From the NCBI GenBank assembly GCA_014378465.1, contig JACMNQ010000009.1:21508-85507 (forward strand): a stretch of 64,000 nt of DNA, written 5' to 3'. The notes beneath the pieces are model-generated. The model was not told where the DNA came from. It ran no database searches and worked only from the letters and a program-made list of their open reading frames with translations. The DNA is from Oligoflexia bacterium. Lineage in GTDB: Bacteria; Bdellovibrionota; UBA1018. The first letter of the stretch is position 1, and every line of letters begins with the position of its first letter. Positions 1 to 8,958 of this stretch are shown here, piece after piece. The position numbers and the translations under genes are program-made.

Positions 1-2510
1 GTGAGTTCCCAGCCCACGATCGAATTTCTGAAGTCGTCGATCACTTCGTCGGTACGAGCATCAAGCGTGGTCGGCTCGGAAATGCATTCAGCAGCCTTCA
101 CCCACTGCCTCACTCGGTCACGGTTCACGGGAGAACCCGGAGACCGGGGTGCTGGATGCACGGTCGCCTGGTTGATCTTTTCACTGAACGCCAGAACTGT
201 CGGCAGATCCTTGTGTTCAAGCATTTTTGCACCCAGATCCATCAGATGGCGCATCTGCAGGCGTGCACCTCTCATCACTGCCGCGTTGACGGCAAGCAGG
301 GGCTGAAGAATCGCCCCTTTCCCAAGAACACTTTGAGTGAGTGTGGCAGGCAGGAGGGCGGTCAGAGTTCTGAAAGTGCCGTCTTTGAGAGCCCTGAGAG
401 CTGAATTAACCAGCTCGTTGGCCTGCTCCTTTTTCAGATCAAAGCGATTGATCAGATCCATCGGGACCTGAAGAAAATTGCGAGAACCGTCGGAGGTCCT
501 GTTGGATGAAAGAACCTGAAAGGCGTTCTGAAGGCTGTCGTAATGGTGATTCTGGTTCGAACACTTCATGAAATCCGAAATCTGATCTTCAAAGCGGACA
601 TCAATGCTCAGTTTGCGACATGGATCGGTCGGATCTTTGAAGAACTTGATCGCGTACCGCGAAAGCTCTTTCGAAGTCAGATTGTGCGCGCGCCTGGCGA
701 AGAAACGAGGCTCTGAAGTGAGTTTGATCCGGGTCTGACCCCGTTGAGCGTTTTTGTGAAACAGAGTCAGTCCCTGCGCGACCAGTTCCTTGAGTTGCCC
801 ATCTTTGGACATCTTGCCGAGAAACTCCAGAGCGGGCACGAACTGTCGACGCTGGGAAATTTTCGAGATGGAGGAGAAAACGGCCCGCTGAGTGCTGGCT
901 TCATTCAGAAATTTTTTACTGAGATCAATGAAAGGATGCACGTCGTTGACGTAATAGCCCGAGCGCAGCGACTTGAGCAACGGCGCAAGGAAAGGCTCTG
1001 ACTGTCCAAAGATCTCACTGACACTCTTCAGGACGGAATGGAGTGTCGAAGGCCGTACCTGCCCCAGCGAATCAAAAGCGATCTCGTAGACGTTCTTGCC
1101 GTGAATCGCTGGACGATCCGACAGAGTACCCAGAGAAGCGGTCAGTTTCTCACGATCCTGCGGATGCAGAACCGTGAGTGAAAGAAGCAGGTCTGCCCAG
1201 GCGTCTCGCTTGGAGAGTTCTGAGAAAACGGGCACGAGAAGGTGAAAGCCGGTCTGATTCTGCGGTCCGGTTCCGCCGATGAAACCCAGTACCGGCTTCG
1301 CGAGGTTGAAGGAGTAAAGTTTCTTCAGAAGGTCGATTGCCGGATCAGATACCGTGCTTTCAACGAGCTCCACCATGGAGCCGTAGTATTTTCCGAGCTC
1401 CTTCGGAAATTGGCAGAAGGGCTTCACGGCAATGAGGGTGAGGAGATTGACCCGGGCGATGTAATCCGCGGCGGATTCACTCGGCTTCAGATAAGTCAAT
1501 TCACGGAGCAGATGCACCGGGAGGTCAGAAACCTGTTTCGCACCATTCAGACAGAGGAGCGGATCCGCGAGCACGTGATGCAACGAAGCGACGTCCTGGA
1601 CAATCCGTCCTTCGTCCGCGAAAAGCACGGTCATCAAGGCGGTATGTTGAGGAATTCTCTCACGGAATTCAGAGGGCTGAGTCCCCATGACCTGATCCCA
1701 GAACTCAAAGAGCTGGCCTGAAAGTGTGGCCTGTAGAAGCTGGCGACTGACTTCAGCACTCTGCGCTTTGTCATCATTGATGAGAAACTGATGAATGCCC
1801 TGACTCAGAGTCAGGAGATCTCGGCTACCCTCACCCGGTTGACTGAGCTTCTTTTCAAGGCCCTGAACCGAATCTGACTCGACGACTGAAGCCGTCGCAT
1901 TGAGGAACGACAAAGTGCCTTCAGGGGTCAGATCGCTCGAGAACTGTTCGAGAGCCTGAAGCGCATCCGAGCTGGATCCTTCATCCAGAGCCTGAAGCAG
2001 GCTGGTGATGAGTTGCGGGTGAGACAGGACCTTTCCGACCTGATCCAGCAGATCGTCATAGACGACTCGATTGTCCGCGGTGCGAGCGTTGCCCAGAGCC
2101 TGAATCGTGTTTTCGATCTGAAAAAGTGCCGTTGGATTTTCGAACAAGTAACGATTCAAGGCCGCGGTCACCGGCTCAAGATCCGAATCTGGAGTCTGTG
2201 AGATCAGCTGCTGGATGGGTTCAAGTGCACCGTAAGCATTGAGGCATTTCACGAAACTTTTCAGAACGGTCGGATTCAGGCCCTTGCCCGACAAGTCCAC
2301 GTTCTGGCAGTTGGGATTGATCCGGTGGTAACTCTGCCCCTGGGCAATTCCGTCATCCCCGCCTCTGGAGAACATGTCCTTGGAACAGCCGCTGAGTGAA
2401 ATGACGAGCGAAGCACTGAGTCCGAACACCGCCAGAGAATGCAGACGCATTCTCATTTGGCTTCGCAGGGAGCGCCCTGCGCTCAAAGTAGGAATCAGCT
2501 TCAGTCTCAT
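1..2510 (-). CDS. Large lipoprotein of unknown function, 3' end beyond window
   Basis: An uninterrupted minus-strand frame runs from an ATG at 2510 off the left edge, giving 836 residues with no stop. The N-terminus has a basic stretch, a hydrophobic helix and the lipobox L-S-G-C (Cys42 from this start), so the product is probably exported and lipidated. In-frame ATGs at 2456 and 2450 would give a more usual 22-24-residue signal peptide. The 2510 start has the better ribosome site (GGAA about 7 bases upstream). The rest is soluble and looks mostly helical, with many leucine-rich helices and no motif I recognise. Frame use is steady, so this is one gene and not a series of fragments. Function is unknown. 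Confidence 0.85.
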   Translation of the reverse strand, partial: MRLKLIPTLSAGRSLRSQMRMRLHSLAVFGLSASLVISLSGCSKDMFSRGGDDGIAQGQSYHRINPNCQNVDLSGKGLNPTVLKSFVKCLNAYGALEPIQQLISQTPDSDLEPVTAALNRYLFENPTALFQIENTIQALGNARTADNRVVYDDLLDQVGKVLSHPQLITSLLQALDEGSSSDALQALEQFSSDLTPEGTLSFLNATASVVESDSVQGLEKKLSQPGEGSRDLLTLSQGIHQFLINDDKAQSAEVSRQLLQATLSGQLFEFWDQVMGTQPSEFRERIPQHTALMTVLFADEGRIVQDVASLHHVLADPLLCLNGAKQVSDLPVHLLRELTYLKPSESAADYIARVNLLTLIAVKPFCQFPKELGKYYGSMVELVESTVSDPAIDLLKKLYSFNLAKPVLGFIGGTGPQNQTGFHLLVPVFSELSKRDAWADLLLSLTVLHPQDREKLTASLGTLSDRPAIHGKNVYEIAFDSLGQVRPSTLHSVLKSVSEIFGQSEPFLAPLLKSLRSGYYVNDVHPFIDLSKKFLNEASTQRAVFSSISKISQRRQFVPALEFLGKMSKDGQLKELVAQGLTLFHKNAQRGQTRIKLTSEPRFFARRAHNLTSKELSRYAIKFFKDPTDPCRKLSIDVRFEDQISDFMKCSNQNHHYDSLQNAFQVLSSNRTSDGSRNFLQVPMDLINRFDLKKEQANELVNSALRALKDGTFRTLTALLPATLTQSVLGKGAILQPLLAVNAAVMRGARLQMRHLMDLGAKMLEHKDLPTVLAFSEKINQATVHPAPRSPGSPVNRDRVRQWVKAAECISEPTTLDARTDEVIDDFRNSIVGWEL

Positions 2511-2854
2511 TTGAATTTCCGATGAATTTTCGACGAAAAATCTGATGATAATTCGGTTATTTGGCCCGAAAAACGTTTTTCCGCCTCGCCCCATTGAGCA
2601 AGATGTGTACCGAGCCATGACACCCTTGGGAAGAAGATATGCGCTGGTGGTCTGCAACGGCTGTCCAAGGATCAGTCAGCTGTCTGAAATTTCGCTGGTT
2701 CAATTTGAGGTTTCTCCATTTCAGTCGCCGACTAAACGAGCGCGCAAAAAACAAGCATGACACAAAGCGTTAAATTTGGTACCAGGGGTTTCTTGATTCA
2801 CGCAATTCGCGAGAAGCCATTTTCGTCATTCCAAGTTCAAAGGCAGTTGTTCCT
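2511..2854. other. Intergenic region between divergent genes
   Basis: This 344-base stretch separates the minus-strand lipoprotein from the plus-strand L,D-transpeptidase and must hold both promoters. On the minus strand a TATCAT-like -10 lies near 2540-2550 without a good -35. Two short open frames overlap each other on opposite strands (2545-2760 and 2557-2763). Neither has a ribosome site or protein-like composition, so I call no gene here. Confidence 0.4.
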
Positions 2855-4621
2855 ATGAAGAAATCAAATCTCTCTCTCACCCAAAGTCGCTTCGCAGTGG
2901 GTTCACTTCTCACTTCTCTTCTCACCTTGAGTGCGGTCGCAAGCGCCGGGATCGGTCCGATCTTTCACGAAAGAACGCAACTGCCAGCCCCGCTCACTGC
3001 GACGGGATTGGCCTCTGAAGGTACCGAACCCATCGTGATCCAGGACGCGACTGTGGGACGCTACCTCTATGTGGGCGATGCCCCCCGCTTCAAATCCGAA
3101 AATCTTTCGCTCACCGTGAGCAAGATGTCGCTCACTTTGAGAGCTCAGGGCTGGGTGACTCAGGACATGGCCAACGACTATGAGTACTTCCTGCTTCAGC
3201 GCTGGAAGAAGATTCACGACGCTTTCCAGACTTCCAGAATGAGAATGATCAAGCTGAATGACTTCAACAAAGCTGCAGAAAAAGAGAAGGACCGAAATCA
3301 GCGCGCCTGGCTCAAAGTCGCCGCTCAGTATGCGAAACACATCATCGAGTCCGAACAGATTGACATCTATGCGGCTGAAGCTAACTTCTCCGAGTACAAA
3401 GAAAAAATTCTGACCGCGATCGTCCAGTCCTACCTGAAAGACCCGACCATCACCCAGGAACAGGCCCTCAATCGTCTCGCCTCCCTCACCCAGGTTCGCA
3501 ATGATGCAGCCGCCGCGGCGGCGGCCGCTGCCAATCCGGCACCCGCTCCAGGCGCCAGCGCTTCGCCAGCGCCGATCTCTGCAGTGAACTCCGGGGCACC
3601 TCTGAACACGCCCTCCTCAACAGCGGCATTGAATGCGGCTTCATCAGCGGCCTCATTGATCGGCCCACCCCTTCCCCCAGACGGTGTCCTGAGTGCCCAG
3701 GTTTCCGCACCGTCTGTCGAACCTGCAGCCCCCGTCCAGACGGCGCAGGAAAAATTGCTCCTGACGCAGAAGGAATCTCAGGTACTGTTCGCTCAGCACT
3801 TTCCAGATATCTTCACTCCAGATACCGAAACGCGTGATGGCGCAGTCGGTTACCTGACCTTCGTCTTCCCGATCGCGGCCACGGTCAAAGGCCCGATGGA
3901 CGAACCCGGTGAGCAGATCAAGGGCATCGGCGACGAGGGCTCGATCGAGTCTCGCTGGTGGAGCAATATCTGGGGCGATGAATTCGGCGGTATGCCTTTT
4001 CTCCAGATCAATGATGCTGGGGTCGCTTTTCACGGCCCGATCTCCAACAAGGAAGGCCTTGATGTCTGGTACCTCAAACGCGACTACGTCTCTCACGGTT
4101 GCTTTCGCATGGACTCAAGCGACGTCATGGAGCTTCGCGCTCTTCTGCCCGCGAACTTCGGCGAACTTTTAAAAAAGAAAAAGGGCGTGAAAATCACCAT
4201 TCTCGAGTGGCCCGATGTCACTGACTGGGATCAGGACGGCAAACCCGATGCCATCGACGTCAAGTACTACAAAGTCCCGACCTGGGTCGAACTCCGTGGC
4301 AGAACCGTGGACCAGTCCATCGCGGAATACATGATGCCGAAGGCCCAGAAATCGTTCTGGCTCAAGCAGTACAAGGAATACAACGGCTGGCTCAAGTCGA
4401 AAAACAAATTTGATGCGGAGACTGGCACCTTTTACGGCATCCCGAAGTACATCGAAAAATCAGGCAAACTTGCTCGCGACGGTTACCGGGACGAAGTCAG
4501 GATCCACAGCTTCGAATACCGGGGAAACCGAGTCCTGCAGTACCGCGAAGCCAACATCAAACTTGAATGGTTTGATGATGACTCAGGCAAGTTCCCACCC
4601 GCTTACTTCAATACTCCGTAA
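2855..4621 (+). CDS. L,D-transpeptidase (YkuD domain), secreted
   Basis: This 588-residue protein has a signal peptide (basic start, hydrophobic core, A-S-A near residue 31). A helical region is followed by an Ala/Pro-rich low-complexity linker (about residues 215-290). The YkuD catalytic signature follows: an upstream H-G-P-I and then S-H-G-C-F-R with the nucleophile at Cys416. By family this enzyme makes 3-3 crosslinks in peptidoglycan or attaches proteins to it, acting in the periplasm. A D-x-D-x-D-G-type calcium-binding-like loop lies at about residues 456-468, after the catalytic domain. The protein is longer than a minimal YkuD enzyme because of the N-terminal region and a C-terminal extension of about 120 residues. 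It is monocistronic and converges on dnaB. Confidence 0.88.
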   Translation: MKKSNLSLTQSRFAVGSLLTSLLTLSAVASAGIGPIFHERTQLPAPLTATGLASEGTEPIVIQDATVGRYLYVGDAPRFKSENLSLTVSKMSLTLRAQGWVTQDMANDYEYFLLQRWKKIHDAFQTSRMRMIKLNDFNKAAEKEKDRNQRAWLKVAAQYAKHIIESEQIDIYAAEANFSEYKEKILTAIVQSYLKDPTITQEQALNRLASLTQVRNDAAAAAAAAANPAPAPGASASPAPISAVNSGAPLNTPSSTAALNAASSAASLIGPPLPPDGVLSAQVSAPSVEPAAPVQTAQEKLLLTQKESQVLFAQHFPDIFTPDTETRDGAVGYLTFVFPIAATVKGPMDEPGEQIKGIGDEGSIESRWWSNIWGDEFGGMPFLQINDAGVAFHGPISNKEGLDVWYLKRDYVSHGCFRMDSSDVMELRALLPANFGELLKKKKGVKITILEWPDVTDWDQDGKPDAIDVKYYKVPTWVELRGRTVDQSIAEYMMPKAQKSFWLKQYKEYNGWLKSKNKFDAETGTFYGIPKYIEKSGKLARDGYRDEVRIHSFEYRGNRVLQYREANIKLEWFDDDSGKFPPAYFNTP

Positions 4622-4652
4622 GTCCCGCTCGCGCAGCTTGCTGCTTGCTGGA

Positions 4653-6113
4653 TCAGAGTCCAACGTCGCCGCGGTCCGGACGTCCCTGCGGAACAGGGGT
4701 GCCCGGCGAATCGCTCGCGAGATTGGCGAACAAAGTGTACTCGGCCAACCAGGCCAGGCGGATCGTACCGGTTTCACCGGCTCGGTGCTTGCCGATGATG
4801 AGTTCCGCGACTCCGCGGTCTTCAGTGTCCTTGTTGTACACTTCGTCACGGTAGACGAAACCGACCATGTCGGCATCCTGCTCGATGGCACCGGACTCGC
4901 GGAGATCAGAGGGCATCGGGCGCTTGTCCTGGCGATTTTCGAGACCCCGGTTGAGCTGAGAAAGCGCGATGATCGGCACTTTGAGTTCTTTGGCGAGGGC
5001 TTTGAGATTTCGTGAAATTTCTGAAATTTCGCGTTCACGGGACCCATCGCCCTTGGACGCGGCTTTGGAGCCCTTCATGAGCTGGAGGTAATCGACGATG
5101 ATGAGATCAACTTTCTTCTCGGCGGATTGCAGACGGCGGCAACGTGCCCGCATGTCCATGACCGTGAGATCGCCGGAATCATCGATGAAGATCTTGGATT
5201 TGGAAAGTTGATCCGCCGCCTGAGCCAGTCTCGGCCAGTCACGATCAGCCAGTCGTCCGATCTTCAGGCGTTTCGAATCGATGCGTGAAAGTCCGGAAAG
5301 AAACTTGAAACCCAGTTCTTCCTTGGACATTTCCAATGAGAAAACGGCGACGACGGCGTGATGTCCGACGGCTGCGTTCTGCGCAAGAGAGAGAACGAGC
5401 GAGGTCTTACCCATGGCGGGACGACCTGCAATGATGATCAGCTGTCCCGGGTGAAGCCCGTTGGTCAGCCTGTCGAAATCATGAAATCCGGTCGGAAGTC
5501 CCGTCACGATCTCCTTCTTCGCTGACAGTTCTTCGATCAGATGCATGTTCTCCACGAGAACGGACTGCATGCTGGCGAAGGATTTGGTGAGCTTCACATC
5601 CGAAACGGAGAAGACTTTGCGTTCGGCTTCGTCCATGAACGCTTCGATGTCTTCGACCCCCTCGAAAGCATCGCCTGCAATTTCAGCGGTCGTGTCAATC
5701 ATGCGGCGAAGCAGGGCCTTGTCACGAATGATGCGGGCGTAATGGGCGACATTGCTGACGGCGAATGCGTCTTCAAAAAGGCTGGTGAGGGCGGCAGTGC
5801 CGCCAATGGACTCGTACCAGTTACGATCGCGCAGGGACGAAGTCAGCGTCACGAGATCGACAGGCTCTCCTCTTCCGGCCAGGTACGAAAGCGTCTCAAA
5901 GATTTTCGAATGGGCCTCGCGGTAAAAATCGCGCGGCTCCAGGCCAACTTCGACGACACGGTAATAGGCTTCGTTTTGAACGAGAATCGCACCAAGAACC
6001 GAGCGCTCGGCTTCAGAGTTATGAGGAGGAATGCGAAGGCTGGATCCGCTCTGGCGGCCCGACGAGCGGCCTTGGTCCTGAGATTGGCGATTCAAATCGG
6101 CGTCGAAATTCAT
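4653..6113 (-). CDS. dnaB: Replicative DNA helicase DnaB
   Basis: The 486-residue product matches DnaB over its full length. The N-terminal helical domain (about residues 28-130) is followed by the linker and a RecA-type ATPase with Walker A G-R-P-A-M-G-K-T-S (230-238) and Walker B ending in V-D-Y-L-Q-L-M (about 337-346). It is the hexameric 5'-3' helicase of the replication fork. It has a polar N-terminal extension of about 25 residues rich in Gln, Ser and Arg. The start has a good site (AAGGG, about 7 bases away). It lies last in the rpsF-rpsR-DUF2232-rplI-dnaB order, but a hairpin before it suggests partial uncoupling from rplI. No intein is present. Confidence 0.97.
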   Translation of the reverse strand: MNFDADLNRQSQDQGRSSGRQSGSSLRIPPHNSEAERSVLGAILVQNEAYYRVVEVGLEPRDFYREAHSKIFETLSYLAGRGEPVDLVTLTSSLRDRNWYESIGGTAALTSLFEDAFAVSNVAHYARIIRDKALLRRMIDTTAEIAGDAFEGVEDIEAFMDEAERKVFSVSDVKLTKSFASMQSVLVENMHLIEELSAKKEIVTGLPTGFHDFDRLTNGLHPGQLIIIAGRPAMGKTSLVLSLAQNAAVGHHAVVAVFSLEMSKEELGFKFLSGLSRIDSKRLKIGRLADRDWPRLAQAADQLSKSKIFIDDSGDLTVMDMRARCRRLQSAEKKVDLIIVDYLQLMKGSKAASKGDGSREREISEISRNLKALAKELKVPIIALSQLNRGLENRQDKRPMPSDLRESGAIEQDADMVGFVYRDEVYNKDTEDRGVAELIIGKHRAGETGTIRLAWLAEYTLFANLASDSPGTPVPQGRPDRGDVGL

Positions 6114-6169
6114 TCTGATCCCTTATCACAAAAGCATTTGAAAAATCATGAAACCGGGCCAGATGGAGG

Positions 6170-6241
6170 AAAGAAAAATGAAAAACGTGTAGTGCTTGCA
6201 GGGCAGATCTTGCGATCACTTTCCTGGGCGACTACACGTTT
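6170..6241 (-). terminator. Stem-loop with T-run between rplI and dnaB
   Basis: On the minus strand an 11-base perfect inverted repeat (6231-6241 pairing with 6183-6193) encloses a 37-base loop. The loop itself holds a small GATC-GCAA-GATC hairpin with a GNRA tetraloop. Two T-rich tracts follow directly (complement of 6170-6182). The form fits a rho-independent terminator or attenuator that reduces readthrough from the ribosomal genes into dnaB. Confidence 0.55.
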
Positions 6242-6314
6242 CAAAGTTTGGAATCGAGCCTGAAGAGTGGATTACTCTTCGTTCAATTGATTCTTCTTCT
6301 TATTATTCTTCTAC

Positions 6315-6764
6315 TTATTCTTCTTCTTTGACGACCCAGACTTTGATGTCAGCGGAAACTTCTGGCTCAAGCTTGACGGTCACGGTGTGAACGCCCAAAG
6401 CCTTGATCGGAGTGGCCATTTCAATGGAGCGCTTCTCGACCGTGTAGCCAGCCTTCTTGAGGGCTTCAGCGATATCTGCCGTGCTGACCGAACCGAAGAG
6501 CTTATCGTGTTCGCCGACCTTGCGGGAGATGGTGCAGGAAACTTCGCTCAGCTTCTTGGCAGTTTCCTGCGCAATGGACTTGGCGGCAAGGCGCTTCTTG
6601 TCGAGAGCCTTCTTGTGATGTTCAATGATCGCGACGTTGTTTTCGTCAGCAGCCACAACGAGCTTCTTCGGAAGAAGAAAGTTACGGGCGTAGCCGTTCG
6701 AAACTTTCACAACTTCGCCAATACGGCCCAGATTTTCAACATTTTCGCGCAAGATAACCAACAT
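6315..6764 (-). CDS. rplI: 50S ribosomal protein L9
   Basis: The 149-residue protein starts M-L-V-I-L and has the conserved L9 N-terminal signature (G-x-V-V-K-V-x-x-G-Y-A-R-N-F-L-L-P), the long connecting helix (about 40-75) and the C-terminal rRNA-binding domain. It binds 23S rRNA at the base of the L1 stalk. Length is normal. The C-terminus ends in three glutamates. Their GAA codons merge into a purine-rich tract that continues past the stop. The start is preceded by AAGGAG. It is part of the S6-S18 operon, 21 bases after the DUF2232 gene. Confidence 0.97.
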   Translation of the reverse strand: MLVILRENVENLGRIGEVVKVSNGYARNFLLPKKLVVAADENNVAIIEHHKKALDKKRLAAKSIAQETAKKLSEVSCTISRKVGEHDKLFGSVSTADIAEALKKAGYTVEKRSIEMATPIKALGVHTVTVKLEPEVSADIKVWVVKEEE

Positions 6765-6785
6765 AGGAGACTCCTTAATAAAGAA

Positions 6786-7805
6786 TTACGATTGCCTGAA
6801 CTTGGCCCGAAAGTCAAACCACTGGTCAAAAAAACCGACACTCAGAAGCAAAGGCATCATTAAAAAAACGGCTACGATAAAACCGACAGATCTGAAAAAT
6901 CCCCTGATATTCCAGACATCAAACAGGAAACTGAGAATTGCCAGGCCCTGAATCGCGTACACGGCCATCAAAAGCTTGAAAACGTTCAAAGCGACTTCGC
7001 TCGGCACACCCCAGTCGCCCAGTAGCAGAAATCCCGCCAGAATGGTCGGCCACACGAGAAATCCGGGGGCTTTCCACCTCTGAAGAAACTTGGCATCCAG
7101 TCCGAGTTGCTCCCGAATCCGCTGTGGATTGAGACGCAAGAGCAGACTGAGATTTGCCCAGACCAGTACCAAAGCCACCAGACCAATTGCCGAAGGAAGT
7201 TCGATCAGCATGTTCTGTTTCCACTCGACTGGGTCGGTAGTCCCCATCCATTGCTCCTTGGCCTCCGGTGAGAGGTTCAGGACCATGTAATCCACGAGTG
7301 AGGAAACCTGCGCCCTCATTTCCATCCAAGGGCTGATGTGATGAAGGAATCCATAGACTGAAATCAGAAGGAGCGCTGAGACCATGAGAATCGCCAATGC
7401 ACTGAGGGCAGACTTCTCAAGACTGAGCCTCGCCTTCAAGAATTCAGGCAAACTCAGCGAAATACTCAAAACAAAAACGATGTAAAATTGAAATGCAGTT
7501 GGACCTGTCCCAAAGTAAACCAGAGTCGCATTGGTCAATGCCGCAATCCAGGCCCACTTGCGACCTCTTTGAAAAAAGAGAAGCAGAAGCGGGAGAGGCG
7601 AAAAGACTGCGAAGATTCCGCTGATGAAGAGAAGGGCGCTCAGAAACAACGGAACGACTTTCACCCAGATCGGAATTTTCAAAGGAGTCTGAGGCGAGGA
7701 TTGAGAAAACTCCCCAGCACTTTCCATGGGAACGCCGGGGGTTTCAGTCGATTGCATCTGCAATTTTGACGGGATTGAATCAGCCGCCCATCGAAACATA
7801 GCCAA
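6786..7805 (-). CDS. DUF2232 (YybS-like) multipass membrane protein
   Basis: This hydrophobic protein of up to 339 residues has about eight predicted membrane helices, starting at about residue 47 after a polar N-terminus. Its makeup and its place between rpsR and rplI match the DUF2232/YybS family, which is often found beside these ribosomal genes. The biochemical role of the family is not established. The frame can start at 7805, overlapping the end of rpsR by 26 bases, or at the ATG at 7757 inside the intergenic region. Neither site has a strong ribosome-binding sequence, so the start is uncertain. Translational coupling to rpsR is plausible. Confidence 0.75.
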   Translation of the reverse strand: MAMFRWAADSIPSKLQMQSTETPGVPMESAGEFSQSSPQTPLKIPIWVKVVPLFLSALLFISGIFAVFSPLPLLLLFFQRGRKWAWIAALTNATLVYFGTGPTAFQFYIVFVLSISLSLPEFLKARLSLEKSALSALAILMVSALLLISVYGFLHHISPWMEMRAQVSSLVDYMVLNLSPEAKEQWMGTTDPVEWKQNMLIELPSAIGLVALVLVWANLSLLLRLNPQRIREQLGLDAKFLQRWKAPGFLVWPTILAGFLLLGDWGVPSEVALNVFKLLMAVYAIQGLAILSFLFDVWNIRGFFRSVGFIVAVFLMMPLLLSVGFFDQWFDFRAKFRQS

Positions 7806-8115
7806 CCAAGGCCAAGTTACGGGCGCGTTTCACATCGGTCGTCAGCTTGCGCTGGTGCTGTGCACAGTTTCCAGAAATGCGGCGGGGTACAAGCTTGCCG
7901 TGTTCCGTGATGAAAGACTGCATCATTCGCACGTCCTTGTAGTCCATGACGAAATCCTGATCTGCGCAAAAGCGACAGACCTTGCGGCGACCGAAGCCAC
8001 CGCCACGACGGCCATCGCCGTCCTTATCGCCACGTTCTTCGCCGCCACCGCTGTCGCGATCACGTCCACCGCCACCGCCACCACCACCACTACGTTCACC
8101 TTTAGTAAATGCCAT
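7780..8115 (-). CDS. rpsR: 30S ribosomal protein S18 with glycine-rich N-terminal extension
   Basis: The S18 core occupies residues 42-111, with the C-R-F-C pair at 47-50 and the conserved K-L-V-P-R-R-I-S-G and Q-R-x-L-x-x-x-V-K-R-A-R segments. S18 pairs with S6 on the 30S platform. The protein is 111 residues against the usual 70-90. The extra N-terminal part (about residues 8-41) contains eight consecutive glycines and then an Arg/Asp/Gly-rich stretch, probably disordered. It lies 14 bases after rpsF, preceded by GAGGATCA. Confidence 0.96.
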   Translation of the reverse strand: MAFTKGERSGGGGGGGGRDRDSGGGEERGDKDGDGRRGGGFGRRKVCRFCADQDFVMDYKDVRMMQSFITEHGKLVPRRISGNCAQHQRKLTTDVKRARNLALVGYVSMGG

Positions 8116-8129
8116 TGTGATTGATCCTC

Positions 8130-8648
8130 TTATTCTTCGTCAGCCATCGGGCCGGTCATGTCTTCAAAAGACTCAGTTGCTGCTTCATGCTTGCGGTAGT
8201 CACCCCGATCTCCACGATCGTCATAACCACGGCGCTCAGCATTGCGCTCTTCGCGACGAGCTTCACGCTCTTCTTCACGACGCTTGGATGCAGCCTGAAT
8301 TTCAGTACGGCGCTTCTGGAACTGCTCAATGTCGAATTCTTTGTCGAGATTGACGGTCAGAAAGCGAAGAACGTGCTCATGCAGGCGCAAGTTACGCTCA
8401 AGCTCATGAACAACGTCGCCGGTGCCGGTGTAGACCATGTAGGTGTACTGTCCGCGGCTTTCCTTCTGAATCGTGTACGCAAGTTTCTTCTTGCCCCAGT
8501 CTTCAGAGAGAACGAGTTCGCCAGTGTAATTCGTGACGACAGCCTTCAAGCGCTCGTTGAGAGTCTTGAGGTTTTCATCGGTCATTTCGGCGCGGGTAAT
8601 AATGGTGGTTTCGTAACCAGGAAGTTTTCCCTGGATTGGGTTGGCCAT
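8130..8648 (-). CDS. rpsF: 30S ribosomal protein S6 with charged C-terminal tail
   Basis: The S6 fold covers about residues 15-110: Y-E-T-T-I-I at the start, L-A-Y-x-I-Q-K near the middle and V-L-R-F-L-T-V at the end of the core. It binds 16S rRNA together with S18. The total of 172 residues exceeds the usual 95-135 because of a tail rich in Arg, Glu and Asp that ends in an acidic segment. This recalls the glutamate tail of other S6 proteins but is longer. The start has an ideal AAGGAG site 7 bases upstream. It is the first gene of the ribosomal operon. No ssb gene lies between it and rpsR. Confidence 0.96.
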   Translation of the reverse strand: MANPIQGKLPGYETTIITRAEMTDENLKTLNERLKAVVTNYTGELVLSEDWGKKKLAYTIQKESRGQYTYMVYTGTGDVVHELERNLRLHEHVLRFLTVNLDKEFDIEQFQKRRTEIQAASKRREEEREARREERNAERRGYDDRGDRGDYRKHEAATESFEDMTGPMADEE

Positions 8649-8958
8649 ACTTATGCTCCTTGCGGTTATTGATGGATCCTATCCACCAAAAGCCCAAAAC
8701 TGTGGTCCGAGTGATTCGAAAGACATTTTTGAGCAAGGGTTGAACCGCAGTCCTAGCATGGGCCAACCCAGGAAAGGAAGGCTTAAAACGGTTCTGAAAC
8801 GGGCTCTCGCAGGACTAGCTAACGCCACCAGTCATGCCTCTGCTCGGCGGAATTACCGCGCATGTTTCGTCACTCAACCGGTTTCCTGTAATGAAATTCA
8901 ACATTTGGACCCCAGAAAAAAATTGCCACGGACGCAGTGATATTGGAAGTTGCTCGCC
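8649..8958. other. Intergenic region upstream of rpsF and of a secreted protein gene
   Basis: This 310-base region lies between divergent genes. It should carry the promoter and leader of the rpsF operon on the minus strand and that of the 8959 gene on the plus strand. I see no convincing -35/-10 pair, no tRNA and no protein-like frame. Confidence 0.4.

Noticed and set aside
2545..2763. Short genes on both strands in the 2.5-2.8 kb gap
   Set aside because: No ribosome site and atypical composition. The frames overlap each other.
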